This document shows, in pieces, positions 17,854-26,248 of a stretch of DNA of 64,000 nt (the first letter of the stretch is position 1; each line of letters starts with the position of its first letter). The stretch comes from Brochothrix thermosphacta DSM 20171 = FSL F6-1036 (GTDB taxonomy: Bacteria > Bacillota > Bacilli > Lactobacillales > Listeriaceae). The notes beneath the pieces are model-generated. The model searched no databases and was not told the DNA's origin. It saw nothing but the letters and a program-made list of their open reading frames with translations. Location of the stretch: positions 2,226,285 through 2,290,284 of the forward strand of contig NZ_CP145608.1 in the NCBI RefSeq assembly GCF_036884295.1, in the 5' to 3' direction. Position numbers and translations under genes: made by a program.

Positions 17854-19248
17854 TCAATCTTCAAAGCCGTTGTTTTCGGAAACTTTTTTATACCAATGAC
17901 CACTTTTTTTAATCGTTCGTTTACCGTCATTTTCTAAGTCGAGCGATACAAAACCATAACGATTTTTATACGCGTTTAACCATGACCAGTTATCAATAAA
18001 AGTCCACATATGATAGCCACGCACATTAGAACCTTCCGTAATGGCTTGATGGACATATTTCAAGTGTTCACTAACAAATTCAATACGGTAATCGTCATTA
18101 ATCTGTCCCTGCTTATCAATAAAACGACTTTCATCTTCTACTCCCATCCCATTTTCCGAAATGTAACATGGGATATTGCCATAATTTTCGCGAATATTTG
18201 TTAATGTATCATAAATACCTTTTTCGTATATTTCCCAGCCACGGTAAGGATTAATCTTTTTATTTGGCATGTCATAAGTCTCAAAGAAATCCTCTGGCAT
18301 CGGTACTGACCATTCATGTGGATTTTCGCGCGCTTGAATTCGACGTGGTTGGTAATAATTAATGCCTAATAAATCCACTGTATTATTTTTGATAATTTCC
18401 AAATCTTCTACTAAGTAACTCGGTAAAACATCTGCAGAGCGTAAATCATCAATTAAGTCTGCTGGGTATTCTCCCAGTACTGAGGGGTCTAAAAAAGAAC
18501 GATTGAAGAAACCATCAGCAAATTGAGCAGCTTTTACATCAGACGGATTATTTTCATCGCGTGCGTAACTTGGCGTTAAATTTAAAATGATACCTATTTC
18601 ACCGATTTTACCTAATGCACGATAAGCTGCTATTGCTTTAGCACTGGCCAACATTTCATGATACCCTACTTGAACAGCTGCTTTAAAACTCACCTCATGT
18701 GGGTAGTGAAAACCATAAAGGTAACCGCCTTCGACTGGAACAATCGGTTCATTATGTGTAAACCATTTTTTGACACGATCACCAAACAATTCAAAACAGG
18801 CCGTTGCATAGGCCACATAGGCATCAATTGTTTTCCGATTTTCCCAACCGCCCTCTTTTTGAAGCACCACCGGCATATCAAAATGATATAGATTAATAAA
18901 GGGTTCAATGTCATTCTCTAACAATTCATCAATTAGTTCATTATAAAATTTTACAGCTGCAGGATTAATCGCTCCACGGCCTTCTGGAATTAAACGACTC
19001 CATTGAATAGAAGTTCGGAAAGAGTTATGTCCAGTTGCTTTTAACAAGGCGACATCTTCTTTAATATGCGTATAAGCTTGTGATGTTTTTTCTGGTCCAA
19101 TAGTATTGAAATATAATTCCGGTTGCTCTTTGTACCATAAATCCCAAATGTTATCGCCCTTACCATCGTTTTCATAGCGACCTTCTGACTGTGGTCCACT
19201 AGATGCAGAGCCCCAGTAAAAATCTTTTGGAAATTGATAATTTGTCAT
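17854..19248 (-). CDS. GH1 family 6-phospho-beta-glucosidase
   Basis: A 464-residue TIM-barrel hydrolase. The acid/base glutamate is Glu167 in THNEP (the usual TFNEP with Phe replaced by His). The nucleophile is Glu365 in YISENGMG. The C-terminal region KKSGHWYKKV matches the phosphate-binding loop of phospho-glucosidases. It cleaves phosphorylated beta-glucosides delivered by a PTS such as the nearby cel system. RBS AAGGAGGGAAATAAT. Two cre-like sites lie upstream. Confidence 0.9.
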   Translation of the reverse strand: MTNYQFPKDFYWGSASSGPQSEGRYENDGKGDNIWDLWYKEQPELYFNTIGPEKTSQAYTHIKEDVALLKATGHNSFRTSIQWSRLIPEGRGAINPAAVKFYNELIDELLENDIEPFINLYHFDMPVVLQKEGGWENRKTIDAYVAYATACFELFGDRVKKWFTHNEPIVPVEGGYLYGFHYPHEVSFKAAVQVGYHEMLASAKAIAAYRALGKIGEIGIILNLTPSYARDENNPSDVKAAQFADGFFNRSFLDPSVLGEYPADLIDDLRSADVLPSYLVEDLEIIKNNTVDLLGINYYQPRRIQARENPHEWSVPMPEDFFETYDMPNKKINPYRGWEIYEKGIYDTLTNIRENYGNIPCYISENGMGVEDESRFIDKQGQINDDYRIEFVSEHLKYVHQAITEGSNVRGYHMWTFIDNWSWLNAYKNRYGFVSLDLENDGKRTIKKSGHWYKKVSENNGFED

Positions 19249-19269
19249 ATTATTTCCCTCCTTGATATA

Positions 19270-19283
19270 TGTAAGCGCACTCT
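19270..19283 (+). promoter_or_regulatory. cre-like site near the GH1 gene start
   Basis: TGTAAGCGCACTCT matches the CcpA consensus at 12 of 14 positions, 22 bases before the GH1 start codon. Confidence 0.35.
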
Positions 19284-19344
19284 TTTATTTCTAATCTAAA
19301 TCACTTGTTAATTCATCAATTAACAAATGACTGCTACATTATCA

Positions 19345-19358
19345 TGTAAGCGTTACCT
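19345..19358 (+). promoter_or_regulatory. cre site upstream of the GH1 gene
   Basis: TGTAAGCGTTACCT departs from TGNAANCGNTNNCA only at the last base. It lies about 100 bases before the GH1 start, just downstream of a TATGAT-like -10, consistent with catabolite repression. Confidence 0.6.
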
Positions 19359-19448
19359 CTTATTATCATACAAGAAACAAATAAAAATTGCACCAAAAAT
19401 CTGTCTAGTCCAATTATAAAGGTACTATCGACCTAACTCATTTACACC

Positions 19449-19490
19449 TAAAAAAACCGCATTCTAAACATGATATTAGAATACGGCTCT
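19449..19490 (-). terminator. Terminator after the formate/nitrite transporter gene
   Basis: The arms CCGCATTCTAA (19457-19467) and TTAGAATACGG (19476-19486) pair with one mismatch. On the minus strand TTTTTTT follows. Confidence 0.8.
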
Positions 19491-19495
19491 CTGAC

Positions 19496-20257
19496 TTATT
19501 TATTTTTCTTAAGGCCATAAAAGTAAATGGCTGCTACAAAGATTGCTCCTCCAACAACATTTCCAAAATACACTGGAATAACATTTTGGATAAACGCTAA
19601 CCAAGAAGATTCGCCTTCGAAGATGGCCGCTGGGATGACAAACATATTTGCGACACTATGTTGAAAACCAATGGCTACAAAGGTCATAACTGGGAACCAA
19701 ATCGCTAAAATCTTACCAGCAGCATCTTTCGCACCATAAGCAAGCCAAACTGCCAAACCTACAAACCAGTTACAACCTATGCCTGATATAAAAGCTTGTA
19801 AAGCTGTTGCATCGGTTTTAGCTGTAGCGACTGCGACTGTTTTATGTAAGTATTCAGCGCTACTGGTCAAACCCACAACATGTCCAAAAAAATAGGCAAC
19901 AAACAATGCCCCTAACAGATTGGCAAAAGTGATCACTAACCAATTCGATAATAACTCTTTCATCGTTACTCGTTTGGCAAACCAAGAAGTCGCAACAGCC
20001 ATAATATTTCCTGTAATCAATTCCCCACCTGCCATCACAATAACAATAAGCCCAATTGGAAAAACGGCAGCTCCTATTAAATTTGCAAAACTACCCCAAT
20101 CCGTTATCGATGCTATCACTCGAATATAGGCTAAGTAGCCCAAGGAGATCATCGCACCCCCAACAAACCCTAAAATCATTTTTTGAATAAAACCAGTATC
20201 TACTTTTCCCCTACCTTTTTCAATCGTGACTTCTAAAATTTCTGACGGTGTTAACAT
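19496..20257 (-). CDS. Formate/nitrite transporter (FNT family)
   Basis: A 253-residue six-helix channel of the FocA/NirC family. It contains the repeat-core helices GGAMISLGYLAYIRV and GGELITGNIMAVATSW and the second-half GIGCNWFVGLAVWLAYGA, which carry the aquaporin-like fold of the pentamer. It would move formate or nitrite across the membrane. A formate role fits the pfl genes 9 kb away, but nothing in the sequence decides between substrates. RBS AAGGAGTGATAG. Monocistronic. Confidence 0.9.
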   Translation of the reverse strand: MLTPSEILEVTIEKGRGKVDTGFIQKMILGFVGGAMISLGYLAYIRVIASITDWGSFANLIGAAVFPIGLIVIVMAGGELITGNIMAVATSWFAKRVTMKELLSNWLVITFANLLGALFVAYFFGHVVGLTSSAEYLHKTVAVATAKTDATALQAFISGIGCNWFVGLAVWLAYGAKDAAGKILAIWFPVMTFVAIGFQHSVANMFVIPAAIFEGESSWLAFIQNVIPVYFGNVVGGAIFVAAIYFYGLKKNK

Positions 20258-20344
20258 CTAACTATCACTCCTTTAGGTCGTTATACTATGATTTTTTATC
20301 CATTATTAGTATATCGTTTTATTAGTCCTTTTTCACTCGTTCCT

Positions 20345-20386
20345 AGAAAAAAAGACACCCCTATTTCAGAAGTGTCGTTTTGTGTT
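20345..20386 (-). terminator. Terminator after the aldo/keto reductase gene
   Basis: A short stem GACAC (20354-20358)/GTGTC (20372-20376) extended by A-T pairs. On the minus strand TTTTTTT follows. Confidence 0.6.
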
Positions 20387-20393
20387 CAAATTC

Positions 20394-21308
20394 TTATGGT
20401 AAAATATTACCTGCTACTTTATAAAGATCGTACCACTCTTCGTGAGTCAAATAAACATCTGTCGCTTTAATCATTGATTCAATGCGAGAGACATTCATAC
20501 TTCCCAGTAAAACTTGCATTTTTGCTGGATGACGTAAAATCCAAGCAATGGCAATTGCTGACGAACTGACTTCATATTTATTAGCTAGTTTGTCTAAGGC
20601 AGCATTTAATTCCGGGAATTTTTCGTGTCCAATAAAAACACCTTCAAAGTAACCATATTGTAGAGGCGACCATGCTTGTATTGTCATTTTTTCACGACGA
20701 CTATATTCTAATAAGCCAGCTGAAGGTTGCTCACCTTGATAGATGTTATTAACGTTAAACCCTTCATCTAACATTCCCGTATGTTTTAAGCCAAATTGAA
20801 GTTGGTTTACAACCAAAGGTTGTTCAATAGCTGTTTTTAATAATTCAATTTGTTGAGGGTTTTGATTACTCACACCAAATTGACGAACTTTGCCATTTTT
20901 TTCTAACTCATTAAATGCAGATGCAATTTCCTCAGGTTCCATTAAAGCATCTGGACGATGTAAAACTAACAAATCTAAATAATCTGTGTCTAAACGCTTA
21001 AGAATACCATCAACAGAATCAACAATATGCCCTTTTGAAAAATTAAAACCTTGTTTAGTAATACCACATTTTGATTGTAAAATTAAGTTTTCACGTGAAA
21101 CATTCAGTTCTTTTATCGCTTTCGAAAAAACTACTTCTGATTCTCCACCACCATAAATATCAGCATGATCAAAGAAATTGATACCTCCTGCAATAGAAGC
21201 GTCTAATACTTTTGCTGCTTCACTAATTTCTAAGTTGCTCATTCTCATACAACCTAATGCGATATCTGATACTTTAAGATTTGATTGACCTAATTGAATT
21301 TGCTTCAT
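20394..21308 (-). CDS. Aldo/keto reductase (YdhF-like)
   Basis: A 304-residue NADPH-dependent oxidoreductase with a TIM barrel. The catalytic tetrad is visible: Asp and Tyr in FFDHADIYGGG, Lys in LQSKCGI and His in LVLHRPD. The closest named type is E. coli YdhF; the substrate is unknown. I start at the ATG at 21308 (AGGAGGAACCTC upstream); the longer frame has no ribosome site. A cre-like site lies 62 bases upstream. Confidence 0.88.
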   Translation of the reverse strand: MKQIQLGQSNLKVSDIALGCMRMSNLEISEAAKVLDASIAGGINFFDHADIYGGGESEVVFSKAIKELNVSRENLILQSKCGITKQGFNFSKGHIVDSVDGILKRLDTDYLDLLVLHRPDALMEPEEIASAFNELEKNGKVRQFGVSNQNPQQIELLKTAIEQPLVVNQLQFGLKHTGMLDEGFNVNNIYQGEQPSAGLLEYSRREKMTIQAWSPLQYGYFEGVFIGHEKFPELNAALDKLANKYEVSSSAIAIAWILRHPAKMQVLLGSMNVSRIESMIKATDVYLTHEEWYDLYKVAGNILP

Positions 21309-21712
21309 GAGGTTCCTCCTATGTCTTTTATTCACTTTTTAGTTTACGCTATAACGTATCATTATACGAGTGAAAGCGCTTAAAAATCACAACGTTTTTT
21401 ATCTATTTGTCACATTTCGTCCTATCTTCAAAAGTCGCAAATTATTAATTGCCGTCGAAACAGTGACTCACAACAATATTTTTATCAATACTCGTCTATT
21501 TTATCTCCTCAGCTAGCATTTATTACGATTAAGCTCTATCAAACCATTTTTATATTTACTAGTTACTTGTGTTCAAAAAAAGCGCTCTTTTGAATAAACA
21601 CAGGTTAAATACTTATGTTATAATTAAGAAGGTAAATTTGAGTATTCACTCGACTGTAAAAACAGCTGATTACTCATCTAACATACGATAATATATTTTA
21701 GGAGAATGACTA
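21309..21712. other. Divergent intergenic region
   Basis: About 400 bases between the aldo/keto reductase and the coiled-coil gene. It holds a cre-like site (21371-21384) on the reductase side and a TATAAT (21619-21624) on the other. Nothing else is recognisable. Confidence 0.5.
21371..21384 (+). promoter_or_regulatory. cre-like site upstream of the aldo/keto reductase
   Basis: TGAAAGCGCTTAAA matches TGNAANCGNTNNCA at 13 of 14 positions. Confidence 0.55.
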
Positions 21713-22381
21713 ATGAATAAACGTTTAAAGAAAAAAATGGAAAAACGCCAAAAAGAACTTGCGAACCTTAAAGATAAGACAGTTTCAACAGTCTCAAAAA
21801 CAGTTTTACCTGTTGTTACTAAAGTAGAAGAAGTTATTGCGCCTGTAGTTTCAAAAGTAGAAGAAAAAATCACTTCTACAAAAACTAAAGCGGTTGTATC
21901 TAGCACACGAAAAGCCAAACTTACAAAACAAACATTACCTTTAGATAACGCGCTTTATCCTATTTTCACTACTATACTTGCCGCTGAAAAGAAAACAGCG
22001 ACAGCAGTATTTAACGATCTTATGGCTGCTGAAGTCTCTAATTTTGTAGCTGAAGATGATATTACGGAAGTTGGTGAAGTTTTAGCCGCTTTCGCAGAAG
22101 CTAAACTTCATGTAGCTAAATACTACAAATCGAAAACGGCTGTTCGCCCATTAACTGCTAAAATGGTAACAGATGAAAAAACACGCCTAAAACGCTTCGC
22201 AGAAATCACTGCGCTCGCAGAAGAAATCACTGCTTTACCAACAACTTCAGAAGCTTTAAATCGTTCTCACCTGTCTGTAGATCTTGTAGCAGATAAAGCT
22301 TCACTTGTTGAACAACTCAATACAATTGTTTCTACCTATAATGAACAACTAGATGACACCATTGAAAAGCTTTCTATTTAA
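21713..22381 (+). CDS. Uncharacterised Lys/Ala/Val-rich helical protein
   Basis: A 222-residue protein I do not recognise. It has no signal peptide, membrane segment or cysteine. The first 30 residues are very basic (MNKRLKKKMEKRQKEL). Residues 23-55 repeat a VTKVEEVIAPVVSKVEEKI pattern with heptad-like spacing, as in coiled coils. The rest is rich in Ala, Glu, Lys and Thr and predicted helical. Phasin-like or nucleoid-associated roles are possible but unproven. RBS TAGGAGAATGACTA and a TATAAT 89 bases upstream support it as a real gene. It is followed by a strong terminator, so it is monocistronic. Confidence 0.75.
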   Translation: MNKRLKKKMEKRQKELANLKDKTVSTVSKTVLPVVTKVEEVIAPVVSKVEEKITSTKTKAVVSSTRKAKLTKQTLPLDNALYPIFTTILAAEKKTATAVFNDLMAAEVSNFVAEDDITEVGEVLAAFAEAKLHVAKYYKSKTAVRPLTAKMVTDEKTRLKRFAEITALAEEITALPTTSEALNRSHLSVDLVADKASLVEQLNTIVSTYNEQLDDTIEKLSI

Positions 22382-22404
22382 AAGAAACTTTCACTACTTT
22401 GTCA

Positions 22405-22452
22405 GTCCGTTGATAAGTGCTTTCTCACCCGGCGCTTATCAACATTTTTTTG
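22405..22452 (+). terminator. Terminator after the coiled-coil gene
   Basis: The 12-base arms GTTGATAAGTGC (22409-22420) and GCGCTTATCAAC (22432-22443) pair with one G-U. ATTTTTTT follows. Confidence 0.9.
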
Positions 22453-22497
22453 AAAAAAAATCATTATCATTTTAAAATTACGAACAGGAGATTAACT

Positions 22498-23751
22498 ATG
22501 AAAAACCGTTTTAAACAATACCGTTCATCCTTTCTTTTACTCTCAGCAATTATTTTGGGTGGCCTTATCGGGGTGCTTTTCCCACAACAAACACATTATC
22601 TCAAGCCGATTGGTGACGTTTTTGTCAATTTTATGTTCATGGCAATTGTTCCTTTTGTATTCTTCAGTATATCGTCTGCCATTGCTTCAATGGATGGTGC
22701 TAAACGCCTCGGAAAAATAATGGGTAGCACCTTCTTAATTTTTATTTTCACCGCAATTTGTGCTGCAATTATCGGCTATATCGGGATTCGTTTCTTCCCT
22801 CTCGTTCAAAATGCTAATTTAGATACTATCAAAACTTTAATGTCATCAACACCTGTCCAAGATGATATTTCACTAGCAGATCGTCTTGTCGGTATTTTTA
22901 CTGTCAATGATTTCAGTTTATTATTATCCAAAGAACACATGCTGCCATTGATTTTCTTTTCAGTTCTAATCGGGTTAGCAACTTCTTCTTTGGGTACAAC
23001 AGCAAAACCATTTGCTGTTTTTCTTAAATCCGGATCAGAGGTATTAATGAAACTTGTGCAATTTATCATGTACCTTGCTCCTGTAGGATTAGGTTGTTAC
23101 TTCGCCGCAATTATCGGTGATTTAGGTTCACAAATTATTGGAAGCTATGTACGTGTTATCGTTCTTTACATTGGTATTGCTTTGTTTTATTTCATCGTGA
23201 TGAACACTGTTTACGCATTATTAGCCGGTGGTAAATACAGTCTCCGTTCATTTTGGAGAAACATCACACAACCTGCAGTAACTGCGATTGCAACATGCTC
23301 TAGCGCTGCTTCTATCCCGGTAAATCTAAATGCAACAAAAGATATGGGGGTACCTAACGATATTGCTGAAACAGTTATTCCGCTAGGAGCTAACACACAT
23401 AAAGACGGTTCTGTCATTGGTGGTGTATTCAAAATCGCCTTTTTGTACGGTGTCTTTAATCGTGATATTACTGGAATTGACAATATGATTACGATTATCC
23501 TTTGTGCCTTTTTAGTAGGAGCTGTCATGGGCGCAATACCAGGCGGCGGTATGATCGCTGAAGTCCTAATTGTTACGATTCTCGGTTTTCCACTTGAAGC
23601 CGTGCCACTTATCATCGTTATTAGCACTATTATTGATATGCCTGCGACGCTGCTTAATTCCTCGGGAAATACTGTCAGTGCAATGATGGTTACTCGTCTT
23701 GTCGAAGGGCGAAATTATTTTAAACAACGCTTCTCTAAAAAGAGGATTTGA
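22498..23751 (+). CDS. Dicarboxylate/amino acid:cation symporter
   Basis: A 417-residue DAACS (SLC1-type) carrier with eight helices and two re-entrant loops. Conserved stretches are the serine-rich TCSSAASIPVNL hairpin, PLGANTHKDGSVIGGV (family NMDGT position replaced by HKDGS), IPGGGMIAEVLIV and DMPATLLNSSGNTVSAMM. It co-transports an acidic or neutral amino acid, or a dicarboxylate, with Na+ or H+. The substrate is not clear. I start at the ATG at 22498 (AGGAGATTAACT upstream), because the longer frame begins inside the preceding terminator. Confidence 0.9.
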   Translation: MKNRFKQYRSSFLLLSAIILGGLIGVLFPQQTHYLKPIGDVFVNFMFMAIVPFVFFSISSAIASMDGAKRLGKIMGSTFLIFIFTAICAAIIGYIGIRFFPLVQNANLDTIKTLMSSTPVQDDISLADRLVGIFTVNDFSLLLSKEHMLPLIFFSVLIGLATSSLGTTAKPFAVFLKSGSEVLMKLVQFIMYLAPVGLGCYFAAIIGDLGSQIIGSYVRVIVLYIGIALFYFIVMNTVYALLAGGKYSLRSFWRNITQPAVTAIATCSSAASIPVNLNATKDMGVPNDIAETVIPLGANTHKDGSVIGGVFKIAFLYGVFNRDITGIDNMITIILCAFLVGAVMGAIPGGGMIAEVLIVTILGFPLEAVPLIIVISTIIDMPATLLNSSGNTVSAMMVTRLVEGRNYFKQRFSKKRI

Positions 23752-23907
23752 TAATGATAATGAACTCGTATTATTCTTTGAAAAGGTTACTTCTTAATTG
23801 AGGTAACTTTTTTTATGCTAAAAAGCCTATATTATCAACATGCAACAACTTGTTGCTTAACTTCTTTATCAAAAGAAACTATATTGGAAACAGAGGAGGT
23901 TGTACAA

Positions 23908-24597
23908 ATGCAACTTGGAGAAAAAATAAAAACATTACGTCTCGCTATGAATTTAACACAGGAAAACACTGCTCAAAAATTATTCATTTCACGTCAAGTT
24001 CTTTCAAAATGGGAATGCGGTAAAAGTTATCCCGATTTAGAAAAATTACTCGCTATCAGTCAACTTTTCAATATCTCTATCGATACTTTATTAAAGGAGG
24101 ATACAAATTTGCAATCACATATCATCAAACAAAGTCACTACAAAAAATATATTGGGTTCTTTTTACTTTATTGTTATTCATTTGTGGGATTACTCGTTAT
24201 GCTCTGTGCAAGTTATGCTTTTCTAAATTTACCTGTCACAATGAAAACAACCGATGTTAATTTCCTTAACAGCCATTTCGAAAGTACCCACACAAAAGAC
24301 GATACGTTATATATTTCTGGTGATTTGATTCCTTTTTTTGCTAGTTATCAAGGTGATTGGAGTTTTCAAACAACAGAAAAAACAATTACTATTTTCATGC
24401 ATCGAACACGTGTCCCTCGTGCAGAAAATCATGTGCTATTAACACTCGAAAAAGATAAAAAACACGGGTTTGATTGGACAAATAAAGACATTTATTTTTC
24501 TGACGATACACATAAAACCTTACTGTATGATGCGTCTAAAAAGAAGCTAACTTTCACGCTTCCAGAAACAAATCAGGGAGGTGTTGGCAATGATTAA
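23908..24597 (+). CDS. XRE-family regulator with a membrane-anchored C-terminal domain
   Basis: A 229-residue protein. Residues 1-65 form a Cro/C1 helix-turn-helix (LRLAMNLTQENTAQKLFISRQ, then SKWECGKSYPDL). A single membrane helix lies near residues 76-98. An outside domain of about 130 residues, rich in beta strands (FQTTEKTITIFMHRTRV), resembles no fold I can name. This layout suggests a one-component sensor that links an envelope signal to DNA binding. The ATG at 23908 has GAGGAGGTTGTACAA upstream. It overlaps the next gene by eight bases. Confidence 0.82.
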   Translation: MQLGEKIKTLRLAMNLTQENTAQKLFISRQVLSKWECGKSYPDLEKLLAISQLFNISIDTLLKEDTNLQSHIIKQSHYKKYIGFFLLYCYSFVGLLVMLCASYAFLNLPVTMKTTDVNFLNSHFESTHTKDDTLYISGDLIPFFASYQGDWSFQTTEKTITIFMHRTRVPRAENHVLLTLEKDKKHGFDWTNKDIYFSDDTHKTLLYDASKKKLTFTLPETNQGGVGND

Positions 24598-24874
24598 ATA
24601 TCTTTGGCATTACCTGTTCTTAATTTTATCGACCGCAACAATGCTAGTGTCCTTACCTTTAGTTTTAGTTGGTCGAGAGTTTAGTCGCTCCTTGTTCACT
24701 GTCGTGTTTGTTTTGTTAATCATTCTGTTTATCACTGGAACATTGGCTATTATTTTTTGGTTAATCTCGAAAACAACCACACGACATTTGAAAATAACGC
24801 TATATAGTTTTGCTGGTTTTCAGATAGTATATCTCGCTTTTTTCCTTTATCTCATTTTTATTACACGTCTATAA
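24590..24874 (+). CDS. Small three-helix membrane protein
   Basis: A 94-residue hydrophobic protein with three predicted membrane helices (about residues 8-28, 35-58 and 68-90) and no recognisable family. The start at 24590 (AGGGAGGTGTTGGCA upstream) overlaps the stop of the membrane-anchored XRE regulator in an ATGATTAA junction, so the two are translationally coupled. A partner or modulator role for the regulator is inferred. Confidence 0.75.
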   Translation: MIKYLWHYLFLILSTATMLVSLPLVLVGREFSRSLFTVVFVLLIILFITGTLAIIFWLISKTTTRHLKITLYSFAGFQIVYLAFFLYLIFITRL

Positions 24875-24910
24875 AAAGTTGGAATTGCGCTCTCTTATTC
24901 TTATGATACA

Positions 24911-24939
24911 TTGACAAAACACCCTTTTGAGTGTACTAT
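24911..24939 (+). promoter_or_regulatory. Promoter of the gntR-ABC operon
   Basis: Consensus TTGACA (24911-24916), a 17-base spacer and TACTAT (24934-24939). Confidence 0.8.
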
Positions 24940-24954
24940 TTACATTAGTTCACT
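24930..24954 (+). promoter_or_regulatory. Candidate GntR operator overlapping the -10 box
   Basis: An inverted repeat AGTGTACT-N9-AGTTCACT with one mismatch covers the -10 and start-site region. Autoregulation by the downstream YtrA-type repressor is inferred. Confidence 0.5.
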
Positions 24955-24989
24955 AAGTTCACATTTTATGTGAAAGGAGATGTTGACAA

Positions 24990-25385
24990 TTGTATCAATT
25001 AGACTATAAAAATAACGCACCATTATTTGAACAAATCATTAAAAAAATAAAAGAGTATGTTGTCCGTGGCTTACTGGTTCCCGGTGACAAAATTCCTTCT
25101 ATTAGAGAATATGCTGGCTTAGTAGGTATCAATCCCAATACTGTCAGCAAGGCGTATCAAGAACTTGAACGCCAACAAGTGATTGTCACGATGAAAGGAA
25201 AAGGTGCTTTTATTGCTGAGCATTCGCTTAATACTGTAATCACAATTGACGAAGTTGCCGAAAAAAAACGCTTAGAAAACACTTTAATAGACTTCATTTA
25301 TAGTGGGATTCAAGTCGAAACCATGCACCAATGGATAGACGATATCTACACTAAACTGAAAGGAGCGAATGATAATGCAAATTAA
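24990..25385 (+). CDS. GntR-family regulator, YtrA subfamily
   Basis: A 131-residue repressor. The winged helix-turn-helix (residues 10-75, with GDKIPSIREYAGLVGINPNTVSKAYQ) is followed by a short helical dimerisation tail of about 50 residues, the YtrA layout. It starts at TTG (24990) with AAAGGAG 11 bases upstream; no ATG is available in frame. It precedes an ABC ATPase and permease and overlaps the ATPase start, the standard arrangement in which the regulator represses its own exporter until a wall-active drug or other envelope stress appears. Confidence 0.9.
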   Translation: MYQLDYKNNAPLFEQIIKKIKEYVVRGLLVPGDKIPSIREYAGLVGINPNTVSKAYQELERQQVIVTMKGKGAFIAEHSLNTVITIDEVAEKKRLENTLIDFIYSGIQVETMHQWIDDIYTKLKGANDNAN

Positions 25386-26247
25386 TCATCTTTCTAAACA
25401 ACTTAATAACCGCGAACTTTTTTCAGATATAACGTTCAACGTCAACCCTGGAGAAATTATTGGTATAGTCGGTCGTAATGGAATTGGTAAAACAAGCTTA
25501 TTCCGCACCATCATGGGACTCTACACGCCAGACCAAGGAGAAGTACTGATTCATGGCAAATCATTGGCACAGCATCCTGAATTAAAGGAACAGCTCTTTT
25601 TATTACCTGACGAATTTAAAGCATGGGAAGGTTATAAACTTAAAACGATTCAGAAATTTTACAGTAAAAATTACACGCATTTCAACGACGAAAAATTTAC
25701 AGATTTAATGTTAGCATTCAATCTCCCTATCAACGCTAAACTCGGGACTTACTCGAAAGGTATGAGTGCGTTGTTTGGTATTATTCTATCGTTGTCGATT
25801 GGTGCTCAATATCTGTTGCTTGATGAGCCGATGGAAGGTTTAGATATTATTGTACAAAAGAAAATTATGAGTGCCTTAATGGCAGAAGTATCTGATCGTC
25901 AACTCGGGATTGTATTATCTTCACACCGTCTCGATGACTTAGCGCCCATCGCAGATTATGTACATCTTATCAAAAATAAAAAAATCGAAAAAACGTATCA
26001 CCTCGAATCATTACGTTCAGAAGCGACTAAAATTCAAATTGCCTTTAAAGATGGTATTATTCCCGATTTTGTAAGAGAACAAGGAGATATTATCAATAAA
26101 CAAGGTCAGGTATTTACTATTTTATTCATGCAAAAATACACTGATTTACACAAAAATTTATTGGAGATAGAACCACTTTTTATGGATCAGTTACCTGTCA
26201 CTTTAACCGATTTATTCAATTTCCACTTGAAAGATGAGGAGGACTAA
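25375..26247 (+). CDS. ABC transporter ATPase (YtrB-like)
   Basis: A 290-residue ATPase with Walker A GRNGIGKTS, Walker B LLLDEPMEGLD and H-loop SSHRLDD. The signature is degenerate (YSKGM in place of LSGGQ), as in several YtrB/EcsA-like exporters. The C-terminal 80 residues are a helper domain. I start at the ATG at 25375, nine bases after GGAG, rather than at 25369. Works with the permease one base downstream; the substrate is unknown. Confidence 0.9.
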   Translation: MQINHLSKQLNNRELFSDITFNVNPGEIIGIVGRNGIGKTSLFRTIMGLYTPDQGEVLIHGKSLAQHPELKEQLFLLPDEFKAWEGYKLKTIQKFYSKNYTHFNDEKFTDLMLAFNLPINAKLGTYSKGMSALFGIILSLSIGAQYLLLDEPMEGLDIIVQKKIMSALMAEVSDRQLGIVLSSHRLDDLAPIADYVHLIKNKKIEKTYHLESLRSEATKIQIAFKDGIIPDFVREQGDIINKQGQVFTILFMQKYTDLHKNLLEIEPLFMDQLPVTLTDLFNFHLKDEED

Positions 26248-26248
26248 T

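Noticed and set aside
22453..22478. Fur-box-like AATCATTATCATT before the symporter gene
   Set aside because: Only one half matches the Fur consensus; the left half is a run of A. There is no room for a separate promoter between the terminator and the ribosome site.
23211..23627. 138-codon antisense frame in the symporter gene
   Set aside because: Shadow of a conserved carrier gene.
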